The notes under the pieces are model-generated. The model had not been told where the DNA came from, did no database searches, and saw only the letters and a list, made by a program, of their open reading frames with translations. From Nitrospira sp. (lineage in GTDB: Bacteria > Nitrospirota > Nitrospiria > Nitrospirales > Nitrospiraceae), in the NCBI GenBank assembly GCA_030123565.1, contig CP126122.1:248001-312000 (forward strand): DNA of 64,000 bases, written 5' to 3'. Of the stretch, positions 19,323-27,484 are shown piece by piece. Both the position numbers and the translations under genes were made by a program. Every line of letters begins with the position of its first letter. Position 1 is the stretch's first letter.

Positions 19323-19820
19323 ATGAAGGCTGTTCTTCTATTTTTCACTATCCTGTTGTCCGGCTGCCAATTGGTTCAGCCGTCCGATCGCTTGTCCGCT
19401 CCACGCCCCATCTCCGTGATGTCGATGTGGGAGTTGTATCGACATTGCCAGTCCAGCGGCGATGTCGAGACGGTCCTGTCGGCGGCAAAGCAACTCCAAC
19501 AGTCCGCAGATACCCATGTCGTTCCGACTCCCGATCTTCCCATGACGCTCGATCGATTTGTGACAAGGCAACCGGTGCGTACGACCGTCGATCCCAAGGC
19601 CCTCGCCGCCTCTTGTACCCTGCAGGCTGCGAGGACCAGTCTGAGCGCCGGACGGGAGCAAGAGGCCGAACAACTCCTCCATGCCGTGGTGGTGAGTTAT
19701 CCGGAAACCGACTACACCTTCTATGTCGCGCAGGCTAAGGTCTGGATCGAGGAACTCCGCCGTCCCGGCCCCCTCAGTCCTGTGATCCATCCCATCTCCA
19801 GTCATTCTTCCGGTTACTAA
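19323..19820 (+). CDS. Lipoprotein of unknown function
   Basis: Protein of 165 residues with a very short signal sequence and lipobox LLSGC (Cys15), so it is lipid-anchored. The mature part is mostly helical; the segment MWELYRHCQSSGDVETVLSA and the later AARTSLSAGREQEAEQLL resemble TPR-like helical hairpins, as in assembly or scaffolding lipoproteins. No family recognised. It stands alone with its own candidate promoter. Confidence 0.7.
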   Translation: MKAVLLFFTILLSGCQLVQPSDRLSAPRPISVMSMWELYRHCQSSGDVETVLSAAKQLQQSADTHVVPTPDLPMTLDRFVTRQPVRTTVDPKALAASCTLQAARTSLSAGREQEAEQLLHAVVVSYPETDYTFYVAQAKVWIEELRRPGPLSPVIHPISSHSSGY

Positions 19821-19936
19821 CCGGGTTGATCCCCTCACATACCGGATCTGCCGGACTCTGTTTGGTCCGTTCCATCGTCCCTCCTCCTGTTCGTACAGTT
19901 TCCTGCTCGCCTCGGTTGGTACGTAGGGGTCGAGTA

Positions 19937-19965
19937 TTGACAGATCGCTTCGAGCGCCGTAGGCT
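19937..19965 (+). promoter_or_regulatory. Sigma-70 promoter TTGACA-N17-TAGGCT
   Basis: TTGACA at 19937-19942, 17-bp spacer, TAGGCT at 19960-19965. Transcription would start near 19972, giving a 65-base leader before the GlcG-like gene. Confidence 0.6.
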
Positions 19966-20036
19966 CGCACCTCGACTCTGTAGTTGTACGCGGTCGGAAA
20001 GAAAGTCTTACAGACAGCCGAATAGGGAGGAATAGA

Positions 20037-20588
20037 ATGGCGAGGGCAAGGTACCTGTATGGACGAGGGTTGGGGTGCGCCGGAGTCATCGCTGGGGTGG
20101 TGCTGTTGGCCGGTGGGTGGCCTGTTGCGGCGCATGCGGCTGAAGATTTGCCGAAAGAATCCGTCTTGCCGGCGGCTCTGGCGGGAAAAGCCGTCCAGAC
20201 GGCGCTCGAGTTCTGCAAGAAGGACGGGTACAAGGTGAGTGCGTCGGTGGTGGATCGTGCGGGAGTGCTGCGCGCGATGTTGCGTGCCGATGGGGCGGGA
20301 CCGCACACGGTCGAAAGCAGCAGAAAGAAAGCCTATACGGCTGCCAGTTTGCGACGCCCGACGACCGATCTGGCAGAGATGATCGCCAAGCAACCCGCAC
20401 TCCAATCGCTGCGCGATATGAACGACAGCATTTTGATGGTCGGCGGCGGCTTGCCGATCGAAATCGCCGGCGAGGTAGTGGGGGCGATCGGGGTCGGCGG
20501 GGCACCGGGTGCCCATCTGGATGATGCCTGTGCCGAAGCAGGGCTGGATGCGATCGGAGCCGCCCCGAAGGTTCCCGTCGCCAAGTGA
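20037..20588 (+). CDS. Secreted GlcG/HbpS-family protein
   Basis: Protein of 183 residues with a signal peptide (about 1-35, cleavage near AHAAE). The mature part is a GlcG/HbpS (Pfam Haem_degrading) fold: ALEFCKKDGYKVSASVVDRAG, then KKAYTAASLRRPT and GGGLPIEIAGEVVGAIGVGG are typical. Members bind haem or small organic acids; HbpS-type proteins in the periplasm act in haem or redox sensing. The ligand here is unknown. A GGGAGG site precedes the ATG. The stop overlaps the start of the next gene (GTGA), so the two are coupled. Confidence 0.88.
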   Translation: MARARYLYGRGLGCAGVIAGVVLLAGGWPVAAHAAEDLPKESVLPAALAGKAVQTALEFCKKDGYKVSASVVDRAGVLRAMLRADGAGPHTVESSRKKAYTAASLRRPTTDLAEMIAKQPALQSLRDMNDSILMVGGGLPIEIAGEVVGAIGVGGAPGAHLDDACAEAGLDAIGAAPKVPVAK

Positions 20589-21043
20589 ACCCGATGCGAG
20601 GACCGGTCCGGATGGTGATCGGGCTGGTCCTCCTCCTGTCGGCCTGCAACAGCGATCGTCCCGAGCCGGCCGAGGTCGATCTTCCCACCGCCGGACTTCA
20701 CCTGACCATTACCCGTGTCGCAACCCACCCATTCCTCTCGCGCTACCGTTTGATCCTTCAGGTCGATGGGGCCCAAGGCTGTACTGCCACGGCCGAGCTC
20801 TTTCCCGATACGGGGTATGCCGGACGACGTAACCTGTATCGGCAAGAGTCGGGCGCCATCATCGTCTTGGGACAGTACGACGCGCGGGTGGTCGATCGGG
20901 ACAGTTGCACCATCAGGCTGGTGGAGTTTCGATCGCTGGACGGACGGCCCACGTTTCTCGGCGCCTTCGACGTCGACGAGCAGAAGCGGTGGCGCTACTT
21001 TTCCTCATCCGTACGGGCGGAACGGCCCTTTGAAAAGCAGTAA
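20585..21043 (+). CDS. Lipoprotein of unknown function
   Basis: Protein of 152 residues. The GTG start overlaps the upstream stop by four bases; ATG at 20594 is an alternative. The lipobox LLSAC marks it as a lipoprotein. The mature part is beta-rich (LHLTITRVATHPF, RLILQVDG) with two cysteines (GCTAT, DSCTI) that may form a disulfide. No family recognised. It is co-transcribed with the GlcG-like gene and may act with it in the envelope. It converges with the SnoaL-like gene 19 bases away. Confidence 0.7.
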   Translation: MNPMRGPVRMVIGLVLLLSACNSDRPEPAEVDLPTAGLHLTITRVATHPFLSRYRLILQVDGAQGCTATAELFPDTGYAGRRNLYRQESGAIIVLGQYDARVVDRDSCTIRLVEFRSLDGRPTFLGAFDVDEQKRWRYFSSSVRAERPFEKQ

Positions 21044-21062
21044 TCGGAATCGAGGATCGCGC

Positions 21063-21437
21063 TTACGTCGCCCCATACGGATGGTCGATGGCGAACAGCC
21101 AACCGCCGTTGGGCTGTCGGCGGGCCACTTCGACGTTCTTTCCATTCATCTCCACCGGCTTGTTGTCGGGACCGGTCCCGATCAGGCGCCACTCGCCTCG
21201 AAGAAGGGCGAGGTCGCCGGCACGGATCACGTACACAGTCTTGATATCGATGCGACCCTTGAGCGCCATGAATTGCTGCAACGCTTGGCGATTGGCCGAG
21301 AGTCCCCTGGTGACTTGCCCTGGTTGCGGTGCCAGGGCTGCGTCCGCCTCGTAGAGCTTCATGACCGCATCGAGGTCGCCGGAATTGAAGGCACTGGTAA
21401 AGTGTTGATGGAGATGTTCCGGTTCGGTGATGCCCAT
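21063..21437 (-). CDS. SnoaL/NTF2-like (DUF4440-type) protein
   Basis: Cytoplasmic protein of 124 residues with the NTF2-like cone fold pattern: HLHQHFTSAFNSGDLDAVMKLYE at the start, then a strand-rich half ending GGWLFAIDHPYG. Members are small-molecule binding or isomerase-like proteins, often of unknown function. It lies 18 bases after a secreted protein gene on the same strand and is probably co-transcribed with it. Confidence 0.8.
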   Translation of the reverse strand: MGITEPEHLHQHFTSAFNSGDLDAVMKLYEADAALAPQPGQVTRGLSANRQALQQFMALKGRIDIKTVYVIRAGDLALLRGEWRLIGTGPDNKPVEMNGKNVEVARRQPNGGWLFAIDHPYGAT

Positions 21438-21455
21438 GTTCGATCCTTTCTTCCG

Positions 21456-22427
21456 TTACATGATCAGTTCGGCCAGGCCATAGAGCGGGATGAGGCGGCC
21501 GCCATAGGATAATTCGCCGGTAACGATGCCCATGGAAAATCCTCCCAGGAGCCAGCTCGTGAAGGTTTTGTGAAACGAGAGGCTGAGCGTCATCGTCGCC
21601 GGTCCTGCACTGCCGGTCCAGGTGATGCGCCAGGCCTTGGGCCAACGAAACAATCCCGGCGCAAACTCGTCGTCCAGCACCTCCACATGTAAATCTTTCA
21701 ACAGTTCCGGTACCTCGCCGAACACCGAAAACCCCGTGAGTCGGGCGACCAACGGCGCCAGCCGTTCACTCCGGTGCGTATGGAGGTAGAGGTCCTCCGA
21801 TGATCCGGCCAAGAGGTAGAAGCCTTGGAAGGCGTTCCACATGCCCCAGTAGGTTCTGGTGAGCCGATTGAAATTCGGCATCATGAGGTATTCGTACATC
21901 ACGCGCCCTTGGATGTGTCGTCCGTGCCAGGTGAGTTCCGCGGGGCCGGACCCCATCCAGGTAAGGCCTCCGTCATGTTCTTGCCGGGTGCGAGGGGTCA
22001 GGCGCCCGATCTTGAGGAGCAGATCATTCCTCATGCTCGTGATCGTGAGGCCCGTTTCCGGGGTGCCGTCGAACTGGAAGAAGGGGGAGTTCGGCAGGTG
22101 TTCGAGCTCCTTTTGGCTGTTGGGATAGGCGCCGTTGCCCACGGTCTCGACCCATCCGGTTCGTTCATCATGCAGGACCACTAAGTGCTCAGCTTGATGC
22201 TTGGCACCATCCCGCCCGCGGTTGGTATCCAGGGCGAAGGCAATCCGTCCTTGACCGTCCGTGCCCACGAAGGAAACGTAATCAGAGAGGTAGATGAGGG
22301 CGGAGGCTTGCAGGGGATCGGCCTGTGCGATCGGCTCTGCCGCCCGAGCAAGGCTGCCGGGGTGGCTACAGGCGGCAATGAGGAGGCAGCGTCGAACCAA
22401 GCGAAGGGTGGTCTGTTCAGTCCACAC
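21456..22427 (-). CDS. Exported lipocalin/AttH-like protein, function uncertain
   Basis: Protein of 323 residues with a GTG start. A hydrophobic N-terminal segment ends in LIAAC, so it is probably a lipoprotein or cleaved near LARAAE. The mature part is rich in beta strands and Trp (GLTWMGSGPAELTWHG, WRITWTGSAG) and has the overall look of the CrtC/AttH (lipocalin-like) superfamily, but that is only a resemblance. It ends 18 bases before the SnoaL-like gene and likely forms an operon with it. A good promoter lies about 70 bases upstream. Confidence 0.6.
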   Translation of the reverse strand: MWTEQTTLRLVRRCLLIAACSHPGSLARAAEPIAQADPLQASALIYLSDYVSFVGTDGQGRIAFALDTNRGRDGAKHQAEHLVVLHDERTGWVETVGNGAYPNSQKELEHLPNSPFFQFDGTPETGLTITSMRNDLLLKIGRLTPRTRQEHDGGLTWMGSGPAELTWHGRHIQGRVMYEYLMMPNFNRLTRTYWGMWNAFQGFYLLAGSSEDLYLHTHRSERLAPLVARLTGFSVFGEVPELLKDLHVEVLDDEFAPGLFRWPKAWRITWTGSAGPATMTLSLSFHKTFTSWLLGGFSMGIVTGELSYGGRLIPLYGLAELIM

Positions 22428-22495
22428 TGTGATGAGGGCGCCCTTGAGTGCGAAGCAACGGCCTCGAATAGTACGTAGGCCGCTGTTGAGGCGGA

Positions 22496-22524
22496 AGCCT
22501 AACGAGAATGTCGGCCCTTGTCAA
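22496..22524 (-). promoter_or_regulatory. Sigma-70 promoter TTGACA-N17-TAGGCT
   Basis: On the minus strand TTGACA (22524-22519), 17 bases, TAGGCT (22501-22496). It lies just beyond the stop of the dehydrogenase gene and would drive the gene starting at 22427. Both hexamers are identical to the promoter at 19937. Confidence 0.55.
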
Positions 22525-23424
22525 TTATCGACCCTGCCGGTCCTTGAAGGTCAGTTCGGCCACCGCAGACTTGTCCAGCTCCCCCTTGCCGAGGTCGATC
22601 AGCCGTCGATACTGATCGTGGGTAGCCTTCGCGAGGGGAAGGTCAAGGCCGACCTGTCGAGCCAGGTCTAAGGCGATGCCGGAATCTTTGGCCGCATGGG
22701 CGGCGGAGAAGTAACAGTCATGGGCGTGTTGCTGCATGTCTTCACCGTCGGTCTCCAGCACACGGGAGCCGGCGCCGGTTTGGGAGAAGACCTCACGGAG
22801 CATCGAGAGGTCCAGCCCGAGAGCCGCTCCCAATCCGAGTCCTTCCGCCAGCACCGCAGTGTTGGCGTTCATCACCATGTTGACCAAGGCCTTCACCTTG
22901 GCTGCCTCGCCCGCCGGCCCGATATAGCGCAGTTGAATGCTCAAGTCCTGCAGCAGCGGTTTCGCGCGTTCGAACACATCCGGGCGGCCGCCGCACATCA
23001 AACACAGGGTCCCTTGGCGCGCTTGGGTGATGCTGCCGGCCATGCAGGCTTCGAGGCTCTGGCCGCCCTGTTGCTCCACCAGGGTTTGGACTTCTGATTG
23101 AATGGATGGAGAAAGGGTGGCGCAATTGATGAACAGTCGGTCCGTGCCATGGGACAGCAGACTGTCCGGTTCACCGACCGCATAGATACGGCGCATGGCC
23201 CCATCGTCGGAGACCACGGTGAAAATGGTGTTGGCCTGTATTGCGAGGGCTGCCGCTGTCGGCTGGGCCTCACAGTTCAGTTCCTTGGCCAGGGCCTTCG
23301 CCCTTTGCGCGTCGGTATCGTATACCGCCACAATCGGATAGTGACGGTCGAGCAGCCGGCGAGCCATGTTGTCCCCCATCCGTCCCACCCCCACGATCCC
23401 GATGCGATAGTCCGACTTTGCCAT
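22525..23424 (-). CDS. NAD(P)-dependent beta-hydroxyacid dehydrogenase family protein
   Basis: Oxidoreductase of 299 residues of the 3-hydroxyisobutyrate / tartronate-semialdehyde / GLYR1-type family. The Rossmann motif GIVGVGRMGDNMA begins at residue 8. The substrate-binding stretch EACMAGSITQARQGTL and the catalytic-lysine region KVKALVNMVMNAN are present. The family reduces or oxidises small beta-hydroxy acids, including succinic semialdehyde and glyoxylate in plant-type members; the substrate here is open. An AGGAGG site precedes the ATG. Confidence 0.9.
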   Translation of the reverse strand: MAKSDYRIGIVGVGRMGDNMARRLLDRHYPIVAVYDTDAQRAKALAKELNCEAQPTAAALAIQANTIFTVVSDDGAMRRIYAVGEPDSLLSHGTDRLFINCATLSPSIQSEVQTLVEQQGGQSLEACMAGSITQARQGTLCLMCGGRPDVFERAKPLLQDLSIQLRYIGPAGEAAKVKALVNMVMNANTAVLAEGLGLGAALGLDLSMLREVFSQTGAGSRVLETDGEDMQQHAHDCYFSAAHAAKDSGIALDLARQVGLDLPLAKATHDQYRRLIDLGKGELDKSAVAELTFKDRQGR

Positions 23425-23466
23425 CCTCGACCTCCTGGAAAACGTGTTACCCTGTGATGGCGCGGG

Positions 23467-23495
23467 AGTGTAGCACAGTCCTCCCGACCGCAGAA
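23467..23495 (-). promoter_or_regulatory. Candidate promoter with extended -10
   Basis: Minus strand: TTCTGC, 17 bases, TACACT preceded by TGC (extended -10). It would serve the dehydrogenase gene starting at 23424. Confidence 0.4.
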
Positions 23496-23588
23496 ATCAT
23501 GGAACTCGGTCGCGCCGTGAGGTTGTGCCGGGCGTGAGGTCGTCTCTCGGTCGGTCCATGGAGAAGGAAAGCACGTAAGGGGTCGGTC

Positions 23589-23780
23589 ATGCAGCAGAAC
23601 ATCGTCGGGTATCATCAAGATGAAGAAGGCCATTGGGTGGCCGATCTGCAATGTGGTCATGGGCAACATGTGCGGCATCAACCGCCCATGACCAGCCGCC
23701 CTTGGGTGTTGACGGAAGAAGGGAGACGGGCCTTTCTCGGGACCCAGTTGAATTGCAAAAAATGCGAGGAGGGGACTTAG
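23589..23780 (+). CDS. DUF3565-family small protein
   Basis: Protein of 63 residues. The pattern IVGYHQDEEGHWVADLQCGHGQHVRH, with RPWV and a final CKKC, is the DUF3565 family; the paired Cys/His residues suggest a zinc site. Cytoplasmic, function unknown. The gene is divergent from the dehydrogenase and preceded by AAGGGG. (Only short parts of the motif are diagnostic: CGHGQHVRH and NCKKC.). Confidence 0.85.
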   Translation: MQQNIVGYHQDEEGHWVADLQCGHGQHVRHQPPMTSRPWVLTEEGRRAFLGTQLNCKKCEEGT

Positions 23781-23850
23781 GCGATCGGCCCCGCCGAGAT
23801 CCTTGTGGGAAATCCCGGCAGGACCGGGTGGTGATCGGCAGTCAAGGCAT

Positions 23851-24654
23851 CTAGGTCCAGAGCCAGTCGAAGAGAGAGGTCAACCAACCGGTCAGGCTCG
23901 AAAACCAGGAATCGTCCTGGGGCGCCGATGGGACTGTGGGAGTCTGGGATGGTGGTGCGACCGGTGCCGCCGGTGCGATTTTGGCGGGAGTGCCGTGAGC
24001 TGCCGACGTCGCCACGATGGCCGGCGTTGCCTGGGGAGCGACTGCCGGTGTGTCTGCCGCCTGAGGGGGAGTCGTCCCAAGGGTTGTCGCCTGGTTGTCC
24101 GCTCGATTCGATTGCGGAGTGATGACGGCAACCAGACGTTGTTCTTGCGGGGCGCTCTCCGCTTGTATGACATGGGCATCAGGCCCGGCCGGCAGTTGTT
24201 CTGTCTGTTGTGCCTGTTGTTCGGTAATCGCCTGTAACCGCCGCTCGTACCGCTTCGTCTCGCTGATTTCCTTCAACATGGCCTGATGCCGGGCGCGTAA
24301 GGCGGCGATGTTGTGCCGGAGGGCGGCAAGTTTGGCTTGATTGGCCTTCTGGATCTGGTCGTACGAGGCCTGAATCTTCGCGATCTCGCTCCTCAAGCCG
24401 GCCAGAGCCTGCTCGTCCCGTTTGTTGGCGGCGTGGGCATCGTCCCGCTGTTGCTCCAAGGCCTGGATCTCGGCCTGGGTCTGGGCAAGTGCGGTGGACT
24501 GTTCCTTTACCTCCTGTCTGGCGCTGTTGTAGGTCTGTTGGGAGACACAGCCCAGCGTCAAGGCAGCGCTTCCCACCATCCAACAGAGGGCGATGCGTCG
24601 GATGTTCCCTGGATGAGAGGCGGCGAATGTTCGGCGTGATGTCATCGATGGCAT
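23851..24654 (-). CDS. Coiled-coil lipoprotein
   Basis: Protein of 267 residues. A long N-terminal region with a hydrophobic segment ends at lipobox LTLGC (Cys36). Residues about 40-150 are a long coiled coil rich in Ala, Gln and Glu. Residues 165-240 are Pro/Ala/Thr-rich and likely extended, as in wall-spanning linkers. The C-terminus is a Trp-rich amphipathic stretch (SWFSSLTGWLTSLFDWLW) that could insert into a membrane. It looks like a structural envelope tether. No family recognised. TGAGGA precedes the ATG. Confidence 0.72.
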   Translation of the reverse strand: MPSMTSRRTFAASHPGNIRRIALCWMVGSAALTLGCVSQQTYNSARQEVKEQSTALAQTQAEIQALEQQRDDAHAANKRDEQALAGLRSEIAKIQASYDQIQKANQAKLAALRHNIAALRARHQAMLKEISETKRYERRLQAITEQQAQQTEQLPAGPDAHVIQAESAPQEQRLVAVITPQSNRADNQATTLGTTPPQAADTPAVAPQATPAIVATSAAHGTPAKIAPAAPVAPPSQTPTVPSAPQDDSWFSSLTGWLTSLFDWLWT

Positions 24655-24810
24655 GGGACATTCCTCACAGGTACATGCAGTGCAGGACCGGCGACAGGCA
24701 TCCGTTCGCTCGGAGCCACTTGTTCCAGATTAATTTTTCAGAAAAGGGGAGAAACGGCAAAAGATTTCAGGAAAACTGCAGATGACTGCCGGGAGCGGAA
24801 CATGCGTGTC

Positions 24811-25911
24811 CTATCGGATCGTCACGCGGACGGCGGGAGAGGGCACCTGCATATCGAGTCCGGCTTCCTGCCAAGGGTGGAGCAGGGGACCGCTATAGCG
24901 ATAGCCACCCACAACCGGATCGGTCGAAAGGAGTAACGGTGTATCAAGGTCCAGGATGTCGAACCCGCCCAGTCCCAATACCAGACTGAAGGAACAGCCC
25001 ATCGCAATGCGTGTTTCCACCATACCCCCGACCATCAGGCGCAGGCCGGCAGAGCGGGCGAATGCGGCGATTCGGAGCGCTTCCGCCACGCCGGTCTTCA
25101 TGATCTTGATGTTGATGTAGTCGGCGGCTTGCAGCCGGGCGACACGGCCTGCATCGTCCAACGACCGGACCGACTCATCCGCCGCCACGGGAATACCGGT
25201 GAGGTGGCGAATGGCCTGAAGGCCTTCAAGGTCGTCGCGGACGACCGGTTGTTCGAGGAGCACCAGCCGACCGCCGAATTTTTTCACGCCGGTGGCGAAG
25301 CTGATGCAGTCTTCTCGGGAGAAGCCCTGATTGCCGTCACCGATGAAACTGATGTCCGGAAGGGAGTCATGCACGGCTTCCAGCCGTCGAATATCCTGCT
25401 CGACATCCTGTCCGACCTTCATTTTGAAAAGACGAAATCCCTGGGCATACCAGCCGCGCGAGAGCTCCAATGTTTTTTCCACAGTACAGATGGGAATGGT
25501 GATGTCGGTTTCCCGCTGTCTGACATCTGCCGAGCCCCATAGCCGCCAGAGAGGGATGCGAAGCGTCCGGCAATGGGCGTCGAGCATCGCCGTTTCCAAT
25601 CCGCAGCGGGCGGCTGGATTGAGCGGCGCCTGCTCCTGGAGGACGTCCGCGAGGACCTGGTAGTCGGCGACGGATTGCCCGATCAGGCTGTGAGCCAATG
25701 TTGTGGCTGCGGCGAGGCAAGAGGTACGGTCTTCGCCCCCGACTTCAGGAAAGGGCGCGGCTTCCCCATACCCCTGAATCCCATCGCACAATGTGACGCG
25801 CATGAACAGGTTCTGCGCCGTCGTCCGTGCTCCGGTTGCGACGACGAAGGGATCGGTGATCGGGACATCCACCGGCCAGATCTCGATGGTCTGTATGGCG
25901 TTGAGATTCAC
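24811..25911 (-). CDS. Enolase-superfamily dipeptide epimerase / muconate-lactonizing-like enzyme
   Basis: Protein of 366 residues of the MLE subgroup. Catalytic Lys in LFKMKVG (KxK) and in NIKIMK, and metal ligands Asp (IGDGNQG), Glu (LLEQPV) and Asp (VAADES) are all present, so it should be active. The set fits L-Ala-D/L-Glu-type dipeptide epimerases better than o-succinylbenzoate synthase, but specificity cannot be fixed from sequence reading. A role in murein peptide recycling would be typical. It lies 27 bases downstream of the sulfite-oxidase-like gene on the same strand. Confidence 0.85.
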   Translation of the reverse strand: MNLNAIQTIEIWPVDVPITDPFVVATGARTTAQNLFMRVTLCDGIQGYGEAAPFPEVGGEDRTSCLAAATTLAHSLIGQSVADYQVLADVLQEQAPLNPAARCGLETAMLDAHCRTLRIPLWRLWGSADVRQRETDITIPICTVEKTLELSRGWYAQGFRLFKMKVGQDVEQDIRRLEAVHDSLPDISFIGDGNQGFSREDCISFATGVKKFGGRLVLLEQPVVRDDLEGLQAIRHLTGIPVAADESVRSLDDAGRVARLQAADYINIKIMKTGVAEALRIAAFARSAGLRLMVGGMVETRIAMGCSFSLVLGLGGFDILDLDTPLLLSTDPVVGGYRYSGPLLHPWQEAGLDMQVPSPAVRVTIR

Positions 25912-25938
25912 AGGGTCGTCTTGGTCTGAAGGGATTGC

Positions 25939-26583
25939 TCACCCGTAGCGATCGTTCTGCCAGGGGAGGGCACTGTTGGAATAGCCACGTACTTCCCAGA
26001 AACCCTTCTCGTCGTGGTCTGAGAAGGTGATTTCCTTGATCCACTTGGCACCCTTCCACGCGTAGCGTTTAGGGATGATCATGCGCACCGGGCCGCCGTG
26101 CTCCTTGGTGAGGGGACGGCGGTTCCATTTGTAGGTAAGCAGCACATCTTCGTCGTTGCAGGCATCCAGAGGCAGGTTGGTGGTGTAATCGTCGTAGGAT
26201 TTAAACAGCACGAATTTGGCCAGGGGAAGCGGCCGGACGACGGCCATCAACTGTTTGAAACTGACCCCTTCCCATTCGTTGTCATAGCGGCTCCAGGACG
26301 TCACACAATGGAAATCGGATACATCCTTGAACTGAGGTTGCGCGAGGAAGTCCGCCCAAGTCCAGATCACAGACGTGGTGACAGCGCCGCCGATGGTCAG
26401 CGTCCATTCTGAGAGCGGAATATCCGGTTTCTGGCCGAGGTCCAGCACTGGCCAGGTTTCCACGAGGTGTTGTCCGGGAGGGAGCCGGTCGTCTCCCTCA
26501 TAGAAGACCTCGCGTTCTTCCCCACCGCGTCGAGCCTTCGCCCAATTCTCCTTGGTTTTTATCAAACGATCATTTTGATCCAT
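25939..26583 (-). CDS. Sulfite-oxidase-like molybdopterin oxidoreductase
   Basis: Protein of 214 residues with the oxidoreductase molybdopterin-binding domain (SUOX/YedY fold). The molybdenum-ligating cysteine lies in DFHCVTSWSR, and GGPVRMIIPKRYAWKGAKW is the conserved C-terminal part. No signal peptide, so it is cytoplasmic, unlike MsrP (YedY). ATG at 26583 follows GGGAGG at good spacing and is preferred over the frame start at 26613. The substrate is unknown. It heads an apparent two-gene unit with the epimerase. Confidence 0.9.
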   Translation of the reverse strand: MDQNDRLIKTKENWAKARRGGEEREVFYEGDDRLPPGQHLVETWPVLDLGQKPDIPLSEWTLTIGGAVTTSVIWTWADFLAQPQFKDVSDFHCVTSWSRYDNEWEGVSFKQLMAVVRPLPLAKFVLFKSYDDYTTNLPLDACNDEDVLLTYKWNRRPLTKEHGGPVRMIIPKRYAWKGAKWIKEITFSDHDEKGFWEVRGYSNSALPWQNDRYG

Positions 26584-26839
26584 ACCGGGCCTCCCTGGGA
26601 CAGAGTAGGTCAAGAGGGTACAATCTTACAAGGCCGAGACAATGGACCGGTTCGTCTTGCGAGCAGGCAAGTTGCTGCTCAGCAAGGTGAAGCCGGTTTT
26701 TTTCTTGGGGTTGGACCTGATGGACGGTACTGCGGAGACGGGTAAGGCCGAGGATCCGCTGATTCGGAGGCAAGGTAAACGCGAGACAGCCGTCTTACTG
26801 GCACTCGGCACTCACTACCTTTGCATCTGTCGGCATTGA

Positions 26840-26989
26840 TCAGACGTGCAGTCTGGTCTCTCGCTCGCACCAGCGCTGGGGACGCATCAAGGTACTCAAC
26901 GCAGCAACGGCGCAGATCGTCGCCAACAGAAGAAAGCTCGCAATGAGAAAAAATCCACCTTTCATATCGTGCAGCGAGAATGGCCCCAT
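26840..26989 (-). CDS. Small single-pass membrane protein (49 aa)
   Basis: Short frame found by reading the minus strand. It starts MGPFSLHDMKGG, has one strong hydrophobic helix (about residues 12-34, FFLIASFLLLATICAVAAL) and a charged, Arg-rich C-terminal tail, so the tail should face the cytoplasm. GAGGGG stands about 7 bases before the ATG. Such small proteins often accompany respiratory or transport complexes, but nothing here shows a partner. A real gene is likely but unproved. Confidence 0.5.
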   Translation of the reverse strand: MGPFSLHDMKGGFFLIASFLLLATICAVAALSTLMRPQRWCERETRLHV

Positions 26990-27021
26990 TATGCCACCCC
27001 TCACGTCCTTATTCTACCACT

Positions 27022-27219
27022 TCAATCAGTTTGCCAACCGCATCCGCAACGCCATGATTCTTCGGGCGATTTTTTCCTCAGGAGCGAAGAGCACCGAGGA
27101 CAGGGTCGCATCCATACATGTGATGTAGTGTCGCAGGGAACGTGGGAGACATGGACTTGGCGCAGAACCGTACTTGTCTTCAACATGGCCGCTTCCAGGA
27201 GTTGGGTTGGTACATTCAT
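27022..27219 (-). CDS. Small zinc-ribbon-like protein (65 aa)
   Basis: Starts MNVPTQ with AGGAGG 11 bases upstream. The C-terminal part has CPRC and, 14 residues later, CGCGW, a CxxC...CxC arrangement typical of small zinc ribbons. The N-terminal 35 residues have no clear feature, so the true start could be the inner Met before RPCPRC. It lies upstream of the small membrane protein on the same strand. Confidence 0.45.
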   Translation of the reverse strand: MNVPTQLLEAAMLKTSTVLRQVHVSHVPCDTTSHVWMRPCPRCSSLLRKKSPEESWRCGCGWQTD

Positions 27220-27484
27220 TTGTCACATTACCTCCTCTCATGCCCCATCATCAATAGACCTTTCGGCGGGAGGAGGTTCGTTCTTGAGCCGGAGATAGAG
27301 GATTTCTTCGTCACCGGCCTATTCGCCAATCCATTGCAGGTCCTCGCTCGTACATTATCTCTAATAATCTATGTGGTGCACGGAGTCACGTCCCTCCTGT
27401 AAGTTCTGCGTCTTTTCTACGACCAAAGGTCATAGACAGTCGGTTCGAAACAGTGAGAGATTGACACATGAGTGAGGAGACACC
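27220..27484. other. Intergenic region upstream of the TVP38 operon
   Basis: About 265 bases between the small zinc-ribbon gene (minus) and the TVP38 gene (plus). It must carry the divergent promoters. I see no convincing -35/-10 pair, RNA gene or repeat. Confidence 0.3.

Noticed and set aside
26642-26839. Plus-strand frame of 65 codons and the nearby TTGCTG-CT-CAGCAA palindrome followed by a T run
   Set aside because: The frame lacks a convincing start signal, and the T run is 14 or more bases from the stem, so neither gene nor terminator is supported.
27142-27402. Plus-strand frame of 86 codons in the gap before the TVP38 gene
   Set aside because: No domain, no ribosome-binding site, and it overlaps the better zinc-ribbon frame on the other strand.
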